Positions 51,705 to 60,811 of a DNA stretch of 64,000 nucleotides are shown in pieces; the first letter of the stretch is position 1; every line of letters starts with the position of its first letter. The stretch is taken from the NCBI RefSeq assembly GCF_028688855.1, contig NZ_JAQTXI010000002.1:1-64000 (forward strand), in the 5' to 3' direction. The position numbers were made by a program, and so were the translations under genes. Source of the stretch: Neomegalonema sp. Its GTDB lineage: Bacteria > Pseudomonadota > Alphaproteobacteria > Rhodobacterales > Rhodobacteraceae. The notes below the pieces were generated by a model. The model was not told the origin of the DNA. It made no database searches and worked only from the letters and a program-made list of their open reading frames with translations.

Positions 51705-52976
51705 ATGAAGACCCGCGTGATGGAGCCGGGCGAAGCCGCATCCCGGCGCAAGCCCGCCGCAAGGCCCGAAGCCCGACCGGAAGCCCTCTCTCCCGGCGCG
51801 GCTCCTCGGGCGGCGCGCGGAGATCCTCACGCGGCGGGCGCCAGGGGCGCGCCCGAAGAGGTCGCCGCGGCCCTCGCCGAGGCCTTCGCCGGACTGGATC
51901 CGGCGGCCATCATGATCTTCGCCTCGGAAGGCGAAACCCTGGCCCCCGTCTCGGCGCTGCTGGCCGAGGCCTTCGGCGCCGGATGCCGCATCCTCGGCTG
52001 CTCGACGGCGGGCGAATTCGCCTTCGGACGCCCCGGAGGCGGAGGCGTGGCGGCGGTGGCCTTCCCGCGCAGCCATTTCCGGATCCGGCCGGTCTGGCTG
52101 CGCGACCTGCGCCGCTCCAGCGCGCTCGACTGGATGGGCGCGCTGCGGCGCGCCGCCGAGGAGATCGCCGCCGAAGCTCCCGACTGGACGCGCTTCGGGG
52201 TGCTGCTCATCGACGGGCTCAGCCAGCGCGAGGAGCTGGTCAGCGCCATGGCCGACGCCGCCCTGCCCGGCCTGCTGACGCTCGGGGGCTCGGCGGGAGA
52301 CGGCCTGCGCTTCGAAAGCGCCTGGGTGGCGCTCGACGGCGAGGTCCGGCAGGACAGCGCCGTCTTCTGCCTCATGGCCGCCGACTTCCACGTCCAGGAG
52401 GTGGTCTTCGACCATATCCTCCCGACCGAAACCCGGCTGGTGGTCACCGACGCCCGGCCCGAAGACCGGCTCATCCTCGAGATCAACGCCGAGCCCGCCG
52501 TCCAGGAATACGCCCGGCTGATCGGGCTGGATCCCGCCGAACTCGGGCCCAGCGCCTTCGCCGAGAATCCGCTTCTGGCGCGCATCGGCGGACGGAACTT
52601 CGTGCGCGCCATCAGCGAGGTCGCCGAAGGCGGCGCCCTGCGGCTGATGTCCTCGGTGGAGACGGGCATGGTCATGACCCTCGGGCGGGCCGAGAACCTC
52701 ACCGACGGCCTGGAGGACCGGCTCGCGCTGCTGGAGGCCGAACCCGCCCTCGTGCTGGGCTTCGACTGCATCCTGCGGCGCATCGCGCTGGAGCGCGCCG
52801 GGCTGGAGGAGACCGCAGGACGCATCTTCCGCCGCCACAGGGTGGCGGGCTTCAACACCTATGGCGAGCAGCATGGCGGCATGCATGTGAACCAGACCTT
52901 CGTCGGACTGGCCTTCATGGCCCGCCCCGACAGGTCGGCGACGGAGAGCGCGGAAGATGCCCCCCTGGACGATTGA
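51705..52976 (+). CDS. FIST-domain sensory protein
   Basis: A 423-residue protein with FIST N- and C-terminal domains (from about residue 75: IMIFASEGETLAPVSALLAE, CSTAGEF, then GGSAGDGLRF, and the C-part with AGFNTYGEQHGGMHVNQTF). ATG 51705 lies 11 bases after the regulator stop; no clear ribosome site, and ATG 51720 is an alternative. The first 70 residues are a low-complexity Arg/Ala/Pro tail. FIST domains are thought to bind small ligands for signal transduction, with no signal peptide here. Its 3' end overlaps the kinase gene by 20 bases, so it likely senses for that kinase. Confidence 0.8.
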   Translation: MKTRVMEPGEAASRRKPAARPEARPEALSPGAAPRAARGDPHAAGARGAPEEVAAALAEAFAGLDPAAIMIFASEGETLAPVSALLAEAFGAGCRILGCSTAGEFAFGRPGGGGVAAVAFPRSHFRIRPVWLRDLRRSSALDWMGALRRAAEEIAAEAPDWTRFGVLLIDGLSQREELVSAMADAALPGLLTLGGSAGDGLRFESAWVALDGEVRQDSAVFCLMAADFHVQEVVFDHILPTETRLVVTDARPEDRLILEINAEPAVQEYARLIGLDPAELGPSAFAENPLLARIGGRNFVRAISEVAEGGALRLMSSVETGMVMTLGRAENLTDGLEDRLALLEAEPALVLGFDCILRRIALERAGLEETAGRIFRRHRVAGFNTYGEQHGGMHVNQTFVGLAFMARPDRSATESAEDAPLDD

Positions 52977-54384
52977 GGAGACGCAGGAGGATCCGGCCCG
53001 CGCCCTCGCCAAGATGAAGCGCATCAACGAGGCGCTCATCCGCCGCATCGACCAGCTGGAGCAGACGCGCAGCTCCGCCTACGCCCTGAGCCAGGCGGCG
53101 GCCATGCTGGAGAAGGAGGTCATGGCGCGCAACCTCGATCTGGAGCGCACCCTCGCCCAGCTCAGCTCGGCCAATCACGAGCTGGCCATGGCCCGCGAGG
53201 CCGCCGACGAGGCCAACCGCGCCAAATCGCGCTTCCTGCGCGCGGCCAGCCATGACCTGCTCCAGCCGATGAGCGCGGCCAAGCTCTTCCTCTCGCATCT
53301 GAGCGAGGCGGCGCCCGCGCCGCTGCAACAGGATCTGATCGGGCGCATCGCCGACAATTTCGAATCCGCCGAGGAGCTGATCCATACGCTGCTCGAAATC
53401 GCCCAGCTCGATTCCCGCAAGCTGGAGATCAACGTCGGGCCGGTCGCGCTGGGACGGCTCTTCCAGAGGCTTTCGACCGATCTCCAGGCCCAGGCCGAGG
53501 CGCGCGGACTGAAGCTGCGTTTCGTGCCCTCCTCGCGGGTGGTGCTGAGCGACCCGGCCTATCTGCGGCGGATCGCGGTGAATCTCGTCTCCAATGCGCT
53601 GAAATACACCGACGCGGGCCGGGTGATCGTCGGCGTGCGCCGCGCCGCGACTCCCGCCGAGGACGAGGAGGGAGACGGCGATTCCGTCTGGCTGGAGGTC
53701 CATGACACCGGGCCGGGCATCGCTCCCGAAGACCGCGAACGCGTCTTCAACGAATTCGAGCGGCTGTCGCGCGCCGATCAGCCCGGAACGGGGCTGGGGC
53801 TCTCCATCGTGCGGCGGGCCTGCCTCCAGCTCGGGCATGATCTGGAATTGCACAGCGCGGTGGGACGCGGCTCGCTCTTCCGGGTGCGTCTGCCTCTGGC
53901 GCCCGAGGGGCTCGTCTCCTCGCCGCAGAGCCGCCCCCTCCCCGCCTCCGCCGCGCCGCCGGAGCCCGCCGAAAGCTTCGCCGAGAGCTTCGCCGGAGGC
54001 GTCGCGCTGGTGGTGGAGAACGATCCGGCCATGCGTCATGCTCTGGCCCTCTCGCTGGAGGGGCTCGGCTTCAAGGTCTTCGCGGGCTCGGGCGCGCGGG
54101 CGGCGGTGGCGGCCATCCGGCGGATCGGGCTGAGGCCCGATCTTCTGCTCAGCGATTACCGCCTCGATCACGGCGAGACCGGCGCAAAGGCCATCCTGGA
54201 GATCCGCGCCGCCTTCCGCAGCCCGATCCCCGCGCTTCTGCTCAGCGGCGAGCGGCTGGAGGAGATCCGCGCCGAAGCGCCCGAACTCCCCGGCGACGTG
54301 GGATTCCTCGCCAAGCCCTTCGCCGAAGCCGATCTGCGCGCCCGGCTGCGGCGTCTGGCGGCGCCGCCCGGAGGCGCGGCGTGA
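52957..54384 (+). CDS. NahK/ErcS-type hybrid histidine kinase
   Basis: A 475-residue soluble hybrid kinase: N-terminal coiled coil (15-90), dimerisation/phosphoacceptor domain with His99 in AASHDLLQPMSAAKLFL, an ATPase domain with N-box (NLVSNALKY) and G-boxes (DTGPGI, GTGLGLS), and a receiver domain with Asp400 in LLSDYRLDHGETG. It has no membrane helix or PAS domain, so input probably comes from the FIST protein encoded just upstream. Similar kinases control PQQ ethanol oxidation in Pseudomonas (ErcS-like). The likely phosphotransfer partner is the LuxR-type regulator at 51001. Confidence 0.85.
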   Translation: MPPWTIEETQEDPARALAKMKRINEALIRRIDQLEQTRSSAYALSQAAAMLEKEVMARNLDLERTLAQLSSANHELAMAREAADEANRAKSRFLRAASHDLLQPMSAAKLFLSHLSEAAPAPLQQDLIGRIADNFESAEELIHTLLEIAQLDSRKLEINVGPVALGRLFQRLSTDLQAQAEARGLKLRFVPSSRVVLSDPAYLRRIAVNLVSNALKYTDAGRVIVGVRRAATPAEDEEGDGDSVWLEVHDTGPGIAPEDRERVFNEFERLSRADQPGTGLGLSIVRRACLQLGHDLELHSAVGRGSLFRVRLPLAPEGLVSSPQSRPLPASAAPPEPAESFAESFAGGVALVVENDPAMRHALALSLEGLGFKVFAGSGARAAVAAIRRIGLRPDLLLSDYRLDHGETGAKAILEIRAAFRSPIPALLLSGERLEEIRAEAPELPGDVGFLAKPFAEADLRARLRRLAAPPGGAA

Positions 54385-55982
54385 GGCTCAGGCCGCCCGG
54401 CCTGCGGCTGAGGCTGAGTCTCGGGGCGACGGCTCTGGCGGCTCTGGCGGTCTTCGCGGCGGGGCTGGCGGTGCGGGGGCTGGCGCGCACGGAATCCCTC
54501 GCGGGCGAGGCCATCGCCGCTCAACACCGCATCGAGAGTCTGAGCAGCCTCTCGGCCCGGGTGAACGAGTGGGCCTTGCGGCGGGTGTCGGGCGTCTCGG
54601 AGGGGGCTCAGGAAGGCGCGGAGGATTTCGCCGTCGCGGCCACCTTCGCCCTGCTCGACGTCCTCCTCGACGAGGACGTCCAGGCCGCGCCCGACGCCGC
54701 CGAGCGTCTGCGCCGCGAGGGCCGCAAGATCGACCTCGCCCGGCTGCGCGGCCATTTCTCGCTTCTTGAGCGGCAATTGCGGCTCGCCGACGGAGATCCG
54801 GCCGCCAGCATGGCGGCTCTGAACCAGCATTCGCTTCAGGCGGATCCGCTGATCGCCGCCCGCATCCAGCAGGACGCCCGACGCCGGGACCGCGCCCTCG
54901 GCGACATGGAGGCCCTCAGGCTGCGGCTGCGGCGTCTGGCGCTGATTCTGGCGGCGGCGGCTCCCCTGACTCTGCTCGCGCTGCATCTGCTGCTGGTGCG
55001 TCCGCTGGGGCGCAGGCTCGCAGGCGCGGCGCGGGCGGCCGAAGGGCTCAGCCTGGCGCCCCCCGAGGGCGCGGGCGGCCATGACGAACTCGGCCTCCTC
55101 TTCGCGCGGATCCGCCAGATGCGGGCGCGTCTGGATCGCCGACAGGCGCGGCTCGCCGCCGACCGCGAGCGGCTGGAGGCCATCGTGGAGGAGCGCGGCT
55201 CCGCGCTTCGGGCGGCCAACCAGCGCCTCGAACGCGTCGACGCCGAGCGGCGCCGCTTCTTCGCCGACGTCGGCCATGAGCTGCGCACGCCTCTGACGGT
55301 GATTCTCGGCGAGGCCGAGCTTGGCCTGCGCGATCCCGATCCGCTGCGGCGCGAGAGCTTCGGCGCGATCCGCAGCCGGGCCTTGCGGCTCTATCGGCGC
55401 ATCGAGGATCTGCTGCGCATCGCGCGCTCGGAGAGCGGGCGGCTGGACCTCGAGCGCGCCCCGACCGATCTCGGCGAGGCGCTGGCTCAGGCCGCCGAAG
55501 ACGCCGCGCCCCTGCTGAAACGCGCAGGCGTGGGCTTGCGTCGGGAGGCTCCGGAGGGTTTGATCGTGGAGGGCGACGCGGATTGGCTGCGTCAGGTCTT
55601 CGCGGGCGTCTTCGAGAACGCCGCCAAATACGCCGGACGCGGCGCGGTCGTCACGATCTCGGGCCGTCGCGAGGGGGGGTCGGCTCTGGTCGAGATCCGC
55701 GACGACGGGCCGGGCCTGCCGCCGGAGCTTCTGGCGCGGGCCTTCGCGCGCTTCGAGCGGGCCGAACCCGAGGAAGGCCCCCCGAGGGGCGGCTTCGGGG
55801 TGGGGCTGGCTCTGGCGCGCTGGGTGACGGAGGCCCATGGCGGTTCGGTGGAGGGGTTCAGTCCGGCGGCTCCGGAGGGTCGGGGCCTGGGGCTGCGCTT
55901 CCTCCTGCCGCTCGCGGAGCGGAGGCCGGACCTGAACGCGGGCCCTGATCGGGGCCCGAATCTGGAGGAGGAGCGCGCATGA
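54381..55982 (+). CDS. membrane sensor histidine kinase
   Basis: A 533-residue kinase. GTG 54381 overlaps the preceding stop (GTGA). Two membrane helices (about 10-35 and 185-208) enclose a helical periplasmic domain of about 150 residues; a HAMP-like linker follows, then His299 in DVGHELRTPLTVI, the N-box FAGVFENAAKYAG and G-boxes (DDGPGL, GVGLALARW). It overlaps the OmpR-type regulator gene, with which it should form a two-component pair. The signal is unknown; the position suggests a compound of alcohol, formaldehyde or lanthanide metabolism. I cannot tell whether it is the local MxaY/FlhS equivalent. Confidence 0.85.
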   Translation: MRLRPPGLRLRLSLGATALAALAVFAAGLAVRGLARTESLAGEAIAAQHRIESLSSLSARVNEWALRRVSGVSEGAQEGAEDFAVAATFALLDVLLDEDVQAAPDAAERLRREGRKIDLARLRGHFSLLERQLRLADGDPAASMAALNQHSLQADPLIAARIQQDARRRDRALGDMEALRLRLRRLALILAAAAPLTLLALHLLLVRPLGRRLAGAARAAEGLSLAPPEGAGGHDELGLLFARIRQMRARLDRRQARLAADRERLEAIVEERGSALRAANQRLERVDAERRRFFADVGHELRTPLTVILGEAELGLRDPDPLRRESFGAIRSRALRLYRRIEDLLRIARSESGRLDLERAPTDLGEALAQAAEDAAPLLKRAGVGLRREAPEGLIVEGDADWLRQVFAGVFENAAKYAGRGAVVTISGRREGGSALVEIRDDGPGLPPELLARAFARFERAEPEEGPPRGGFGVGLALARWVTEAHGGSVEGFSPAAPEGRGLGLRFLLPLAERRPDLNAGPDRGPNLEEERA

Positions 55983-56677
55983 CCCGGATCCTGATCGTCG
56001 AGGACGACGCCGACATCGCCTCCCTGCTGCGGCGAGGCTTCGCGGCGGAGGGCTACGACTCCGCCTGGGAGCAGGGATCCGCCGAGGCCCTCGCGCGGCT
56101 GAAGGCCGAAAGATTCGACGCCGCCGTGGTGGACATGATGCTCGGCGAGGAGAGCGGCGCCGATCTTCTGGCCGAGATGCGCCTGCGCGGCCACATGATG
56201 CCCGCCCTCGTGCTGAGCGCCCTCTCGCGGGTCGAGGACCGCGCCCAGGGGCTTCAGGCGGGGGCTCAGGACTATGTGGTCAAGCCCTTCCAGCTCAGCG
56301 AGCTGCTCGCGCGGCTGAGGGTGCAGCTTCTGCGGGCCGCGCCGAAGGTCGAATCCTTGCGCCTCGGGGATCTGCGCTACGATCCGGAGACGCGGACCGT
56401 CTCGGGCGGGGCCGGCGGACGCAAGGCCGCGCTCACCGAACGCGAAGGCGAGCTGCTGGCCTGGCTGATCGCCAACGCCGGAAAGCTGCTGACCCGCGCC
56501 GAGATCTTCGCGGCGCTCTGGTCGCCGCACGGCGGCGCGACGGAGAACGTGGTGGACGTCTATCTGGGATATCTGCGGCGCAAGCTGGCGCCGCTTTCCG
56601 ATTACGGCCTCGCGCTGCGCACCCTGCGCGGACGAGGCTTCATGCTCACGCGCGACGACGAGGAGGAGGAGACGTGA
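55979..56677 (+). CDS. OmpR-type response regulator
   Basis: A 232-residue regulator: receiver domain (1-120; Asp52 in AAVVDMMLGEE, Lys in YVVKPF) and a winged-helix DNA-binding domain (about 130-228, ending LALRTLRGRGFMLTRD). ATG 55979 overlaps the kinase stop (ATGA). It should act with the kinase encoded before it. Two small secreted protein genes follow with overlaps, so they may be co-transcribed with the regulators. Confidence 0.87.
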   Translation: MTRILIVEDDADIASLLRRGFAAEGYDSAWEQGSAEALARLKAERFDAAVVDMMLGEESGADLLAEMRLRGHMMPALVLSALSRVEDRAQGLQAGAQDYVVKPFQLSELLARLRVQLLRAAPKVESLRLGDLRYDPETRTVSGGAGGRKAALTEREGELLAWLIANAGKLLTRAEIFAALWSPHGGATENVVDVYLGYLRRKLAPLSDYGLALRTLRGRGFMLTRDDEEEET

Positions 56678-57387
56678 AGCTCTCCCCGCAGATCAAGATG
56701 AAGACGATGATGTTCGCGGCGCTTCTGGCGCTGGGCGGCGGCGCCCTCCTGACGGCGCCTCAGGCGCAGGCGGGGCCCCTGTCGGACCTGCTGCTCGGCG
56801 AGAAGGCGCCCGAGAGCCCCCATCCGGGGCTCTGGCGCCATGAGCGCGTCACGCCCGCGCCGAAGCCCCGCGCGGGCCAGGGTCCGGAGATCGAGCCCCC
56901 CGCGCCCCTGCCGCCGCTCGACGAGCTCCTGCGCCTCTCCGCCGGGACCGACGCCGAAGGCCGCGCGCGCTTCATCCTCGCGCGCGAACCCGTCGAGGGG
57001 CGTCCGGGCGTGGAGATCGCCGAATTCGCCGCGGGCTCCGCGGGGCCGATGGCGCTCTATTTCCTGGAATCCGTGGTGCGCTCCATGGCGGAGACCTCGG
57101 GAGGCAGCCCCTTCTACATCCGCAACCGGCTGCGCGAAGGCTTCGTGGCGGCGGACCTCGGCGAGGCTCTGGCGACGGCCGCCCCCGAAGGCGAGGTCCG
57201 GGCCCACCGCGTCGAGATCCGCCCCTTCGAGAAGGATCCCAACCGCCCGCGCATGGGCGAATTCGCGGATCTGCTGCTCGTCTTCACGATCACGCCGGAG
57301 GGTCGGCTCCTCAGCCTTTCCGCCGATACCCCCTCTGCGGAAGGGGGCTATCATGAGCGCCTCACCCTGACGCCGGAGGCTCCCTGA
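56674..57387 (+). CDS. secreted protein of unknown function next to the two-component pair
   Basis: A 237-residue protein starting at GTG 56674 (overlap GTGA; GAGGAGGAGGA just upstream). A signal peptide ending near APQAQAG precedes a Pro-rich linker (about 40-85) and a mixed alpha/beta domain (85-237: ALYFLESVVRSMAETSGGSPF, LLLVFTITPEGRLLSL). No cysteine or metal motif stands out. Translationally coupled to a kinase/regulator pair, it may be a periplasmic signal modulator for the kinase. I do not recognise the family. Confidence 0.65.
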   Translation: MKLSPQIKMKTMMFAALLALGGGALLTAPQAQAGPLSDLLLGEKAPESPHPGLWRHERVTPAPKPRAGQGPEIEPPAPLPPLDELLRLSAGTDAEGRARFILAREPVEGRPGVEIAEFAAGSAGPMALYFLESVVRSMAETSGGSPFYIRNRLREGFVAADLGEALATAAPEGEVRAHRVEIRPFEKDPNRPRMGEFADLLLVFTITPEGRLLSLSADTPSAEGGYHERLTLTPEAP

Positions 57388-57734
57388 TGCGCAGATTCGC
57401 CCTCCTTTCCGCCGCTCTGGCCGCTCTGGGCGCCTCGCCCGCCGGAGCGGTCGGGACGCTCAACGATTATCCCACCGAGGCGCGGGTCGAATACGTCTTC
57501 GGCTGCATGGCCGTGAACGGGCAGACTCCGGACGCCCTGCGCCGCTGCTCCTGCTCCGTCGACGTGATCGCCGAGATCCTGCCCTATGACGACTACGTCG
57601 CCGCCGAGACCGTGCTCGGCATGCGTCTGGCGGCGGGCGAGCGGGCGACGCTCTTCCGGGGGACGCCCGCCGCGACCCATCTGGCGGCGCCTCTGCGGCG
57701 GGCTCAGGCCGAGGCGGAGATCGTCTGTTTCTGA
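57387..57734 (+). CDS. small secreted cysteine-containing protein
   Basis: A 115-residue protein; ATG 57387 overlaps the previous stop (TGATG). Signal peptide about 1-21. The mature part has a helical pattern with the cysteines in [12 protein letters not shown] and [14 protein letters not shown] plus a C-terminal Cys (EAEIVCF), so two disulfides are likely. It ends the run of genes that began with the two-component pair. Similar small proteins occur near methanol and formaldehyde genes in Rhodobacterales; function unknown. Confidence 0.65.
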   Translation: MRRFALLSAALAALGASPAGAVGTLNDYPTEARVEYVFGCMAVNGQTPDALRRCSCSVDVIAEILPYDDYVAAETVLGMRLAAGERATLFRGTPAATHLAAPLRRAQAEAEIVCF

Positions 57735-57841
57735 GCGCCCCATCGCCGGACTTCGTCCGGCCTTCCTCCCTTTGGCTGAATCGCCGCCCCTTCCGGCGCG
57801 GCTTATCCTCCGGGCGAAGTCTTGTTGGGGAGGAAATCCAG

Positions 57842-58423
57842 ATGACCTACGAGAACGTGAAGATCCATCCGGCCGTGGACAGCGGCGTCAAGCCGGGGCT
57901 GGCCAATTTCGCGGGCGGCACCCTCGAGTGCAAATGCGCCACGGACAAGGTCCAGGTCCGCGTCGACGGCCAGACCGCCCACAACCACGTCTGCGGCTGC
58001 ACGAAATGCTGGAAGCCGCAGGGCGCGGTCTTCTCGCAGGTCGCGGTCGTCGGCCGCGACAAGGTGACCGTCACCGCCAACGCGCAGAAGCTCAGCGTCG
58101 TCAACGCGGCGGCGCCGATCCAGCGCCACGCCTGCACCGGCTGCGGCGCCCACATGTACGGCCGCATCGAGAACACGTCCCATCCCTTCTACGGGCTGGA
58201 CTTCGTGCACACCGAGCTGTCGCAGCAGGCGGGCTGGTCTCCGGCCGAGTTCGCGGCCTTCGTCTCCTCGGTGATCGAGTCGGGCGTGGATCCCTCGCGC
58301 ATGGCGGGCATCCGCGGTCGCCTCAAGGAGCTGGGCCTCGAGCCCTATGACGCGCTCTCGCCGCCGCTGATGGACGCCATCGCCACCCACACCGCCAAGG
58401 CCTCGGGCGCCCTGCCCGCCTGA
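57842..58423 (+). CDS. gfa: S-(hydroxymethyl)glutathione synthase
   Basis: A 193-residue glutathione-dependent formaldehyde-activating enzyme starting at ATG 57842 (GGGGAGGA upstream). Two zinc sites are visible: Cys30, Cys32, Cys98 and Cys101 (CKC and CTGC), and Cys51, Cys53, Cys56 (CGCTKC). It speeds, or at least channels, the addition of formaldehyde to glutathione (whether it is a true catalyst or a carrier is debated for this family). It precedes adhC/flhA and fghA, forming a complete cytoplasmic formaldehyde route. Confidence 0.93.
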   Translation: MTYENVKIHPAVDSGVKPGLANFAGGTLECKCATDKVQVRVDGQTAHNHVCGCTKCWKPQGAVFSQVAVVGRDKVTVTANAQKLSVVNAAAPIQRHACTGCGAHMYGRIENTSHPFYGLDFVHTELSQQAGWSPAEFAAFVSSVIESGVDPSRMAGIRGRLKELGLEPYDALSPPLMDAIATHTAKASGALPA

Positions 58424-58504
58424 TCCGGCGAAGCTCGCGGGCTTCGGGGCGGCCTTCGCGCCGCTCCGGAGCCCTCCCCTTTTTTCCGGGTCCGATCCGC
58501 GCAG

Positions 58505-58540
58505 CCCGCTCTTGCGGGAGCCCCCTCTCCTGTGAGAGGG
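58505..58540. terminator. double hairpin after gfa
   Basis: CCCGC/GCGGG (58505-58518) and CCCTCTC/GAGAGGG (58523-58540) are adjacent stem-loops in the gap between gfa and adhC. No T-run follows. They may reduce readthrough or belong to a short palindromic repeat family; other copies were not searched for. Confidence 0.4.
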
Positions 58541-58634
58541 AGCGGAGGCCTCGGGCCGAAGCCCGGCTCCGGGGGCGGCCTTCCTTTCATCCGTCCTGAA
58601 AAGATCCGATCAGAAGACCTCCAAGGAGAAGATC

Positions 58635-59765
58635 ATGCGTACTCGCGCCGCCGTCGCCCTCGAAGCGGGCAAGCCTCTGGAAATCATGGAAGTCAACCTC
58701 GAAGGCCCCAAGGCCGGCGAGGTCCTGGTCGAGATCAAGGCCACCGGCATCTGCCACACCGACGACTTCACCCGTTCGGGCGCCGACCCGGAAGGCATCT
58801 TCCCCTGCATCCTCGGCCATGAGGGCGCGGGCGTGGTTCTGGAGGTCGGCCCCGGCGTGACCTCGCTGAAGCCGGGCGACCACGTGATTCCGCTCTATAC
58901 GCCGGAATGCCGCGAATGCCCCTCCTGCCTGAGCCGCAAGACGAATCTCTGCACGGCGATCCGCGCCACCCAGGGCAAGGGCCTGATGCCCGACGGCACC
59001 ACGCGCTTCTCGATGCTCGACGGCACCCCGATCTACCACTACATGGGCTGCTCGACCTTCGCGAACCACACGGTGCTCCCGGAGATCGCCCTCGCCAAGA
59101 TCCGCGACGACGCGCCCTTCGAGAAGGTCTGCTACGTCGGCTGCGGCGTGACGACGGGCGTCGGCGCGGTGATCAACACGGCCAAGGTCGAGATCGGCGC
59201 CAAGGCGGTGGTCTTCGGGCTCGGCGGCATCGGCCTGAACGTGATCCAGGGCCTGAAGCTCGCGGGCGCGAACATGATCATCGGCGTCGACATCAACGAC
59301 GACCGCAAGGCCTGGGGCGAACGCTTCGGCATGACCCACTTCGTCAACCCGACGAAGATCAAGGACGACATCGTCCAGCATCTCGTCAACATGACCAAGA
59401 CGCCCTTCGACCAGATCGGCGGCGCGGACTACACCTTCGACTGCACCGGCAACGTCAAGGTGATGCGTCAGGCTCTGGAGGCCTGCCATCGCGGCTGGGG
59501 CCAGTCCATCGTGATCGGCGTGGCGCCGGCCGGCGCCGAGATCCAGACCCGTCCGTTCCAGCTGGTCACGGGCCGCGTCTGGAAGGGCTCGGCCTTCGGC
59601 GGCGCCCGCGGACGCACCGACGTGCCCGAGATCGTCGAGTGGTACATGGACGGCAAGATCCAGATCGATCCGATGATCACCCACATCCTCAAGCTCGAGG
59701 ACATCAACAAGGGCTTCGACCTGATGCATACCGGCGAGAGCATCCGTTCGGTGGTGGTCTACTGA
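58635..59765 (+). CDS. adhC/flhA: S-(hydroxymethyl)glutathione dehydrogenase, class III ADH
   Basis: A 376-residue zinc alcohol dehydrogenase of class III. The catalytic zinc ligands Cys40 (GICHTDD) and His62 (GHEGAG), the structural zinc set Cys92, Cys95, Cys98 and Cys106, and the NAD motif [12 protein letters not shown] are all present. It oxidises S-hydroxymethylglutathione to S-formylglutathione with NAD. This gene is called flhA in Paracoccus. The next gene, fghA, begins within its stop codon, so the two steps are coupled. ATG 58635 follows AAGGAGAAG. Confidence 0.95.
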   Translation: MRTRAAVALEAGKPLEIMEVNLEGPKAGEVLVEIKATGICHTDDFTRSGADPEGIFPCILGHEGAGVVLEVGPGVTSLKPGDHVIPLYTPECRECPSCLSRKTNLCTAIRATQGKGLMPDGTTRFSMLDGTPIYHYMGCSTFANHTVLPEIALAKIRDDAPFEKVCYVGCGVTTGVGAVINTAKVEIGAKAVVFGLGGIGLNVIQGLKLAGANMIIGVDINDDRKAWGERFGMTHFVNPTKIKDDIVQHLVNMTKTPFDQIGGADYTFDCTGNVKVMRQALEACHRGWGQSIVIGVAPAGAEIQTRPFQLVTGRVWKGSAFGGARGRTDVPEIVEWYMDGKIQIDPMITHILKLEDINKGFDLMHTGESIRSVVVY

Positions 59766-60604
59766 TGAGCCTCAGGACCATTTCCAGGAACAGCGCCTTC
59801 GGCGGCGTGCAGGGCGTCTACGCCCACGCCTCCGAGGCCACCGGCGGCGAGATGATCTTCGCGGTCTATCTGCCGCCCGCCGCTCAGGCGGGGCCGGTTC
59901 CGGCGCTGTGGTATCTCTCGGGGCTGACCTGCACCCACGAGAACGCCATGACCAAGGCCGGAGCCCAGGCCTGGGCCGCCGAACAGGGGATCGCGCTGAT
60001 CTTCCCCGACACCTCGCCGCGCGGCGAGGGCGTCGCGGACGACGCCGCCTATGATCTCGGCAAGGGCGCGGGCTTCTACGTGGACGCGACCGAAAGCCCC
60101 TGGGCGCCGCATTTCAACATGTGGACCTACATCGTCAGCGAGTTGCCCGAAGTGGTCTTCGCGAATTTCCCGCTCATCCGGGAGCTTCAGGGGATCACCG
60201 GGCATTCGATGGGCGGCCATGGCGCCCTGACCCTGGCGATGACCTTCCCCGAGGTCTACCGCTCGGTTTCGGCCTTCGCGCCCATCGCCCACCCCACCGC
60301 CTCCGACTGGGGACGCAAGCAGTTCACGGCCTATCTCGGCGCCGACGAAACGCTCTGGCGGCCCCATGATTCGACCCTGCTCATGCGCGAGAAGGGCTAT
60401 CCGGGCGAGATCCTCATCGACCAGGGCGGCGCGGACCAGTTCCTCGACCTGCTCAAGCCGGAGGCTCTGGCCGAGGCGGCGGCGAAGCGGCGTCAGCCGA
60501 TGACCTTCCGCATCCAGGCGGGTTACGACCACAGCTATTTCTTCGTCTCCAGCTTCATGGCCGATCATGTGCGCTGGCATGCGGAGAAGCTCGCCGCGCT
60601 CTGA
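59765..60604 (+). CDS. fghA: S-formylglutathione hydrolase
   Basis: A 279-residue esterase-D-type alpha/beta hydrolase. The nucleophile is Ser148 in GHSMGGHGAL; Asp in IDQGGADQFL and His in AGYDHSYFF complete the triad. It releases formate and glutathione from S-formylglutathione, finishing the formaldehyde route begun by gfa and adhC. ATG 59765 overlaps the previous stop (TGATG), so the pair is translated together. Confidence 0.95.
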   Translation: MSLRTISRNSAFGGVQGVYAHASEATGGEMIFAVYLPPAAQAGPVPALWYLSGLTCTHENAMTKAGAQAWAAEQGIALIFPDTSPRGEGVADDAAYDLGKGAGFYVDATESPWAPHFNMWTYIVSELPEVVFANFPLIRELQGITGHSMGGHGALTLAMTFPEVYRSVSAFAPIAHPTASDWGRKQFTAYLGADETLWRPHDSTLLMREKGYPGEILIDQGGADQFLDLLKPEALAEAAAKRRQPMTFRIQAGYDHSYFFVSSFMADHVRWHAEKLAAL

Positions 60605-60674
60605 GCGCGCCCGCGCAGATCAGACAGGGGCCGCGCCTTCCTTCATACTTTGGGGGGAAGCGCGGCCCTTCGCC

Positions 60675-60703
60675 TTGACGCGGGGGAATTTACGGATTCA
60701 AAT
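60675..60703 (+). promoter_or_regulatory. candidate promoter of xoxF
   Basis: TTGACG (60675-60680) and TCAAAT (60698-60703) with 17 bases between them lie about 110 bases upstream of the xoxF start, within the fghA-xoxF gap. The -10 match is partial (4 of 6), so this is a suggestion only. Confidence 0.35.
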
Positions 60704-60811
60704 AAGAAAAGAATAAGAAGTCGCATGGACAAGCCTCTCCGGAAGGCGGGCGGCTTCACAGGCAGGAACGCTCGCGCGACCCTTCGGCTCGCGCCTCTCG
60801 GAGGGAGATCC

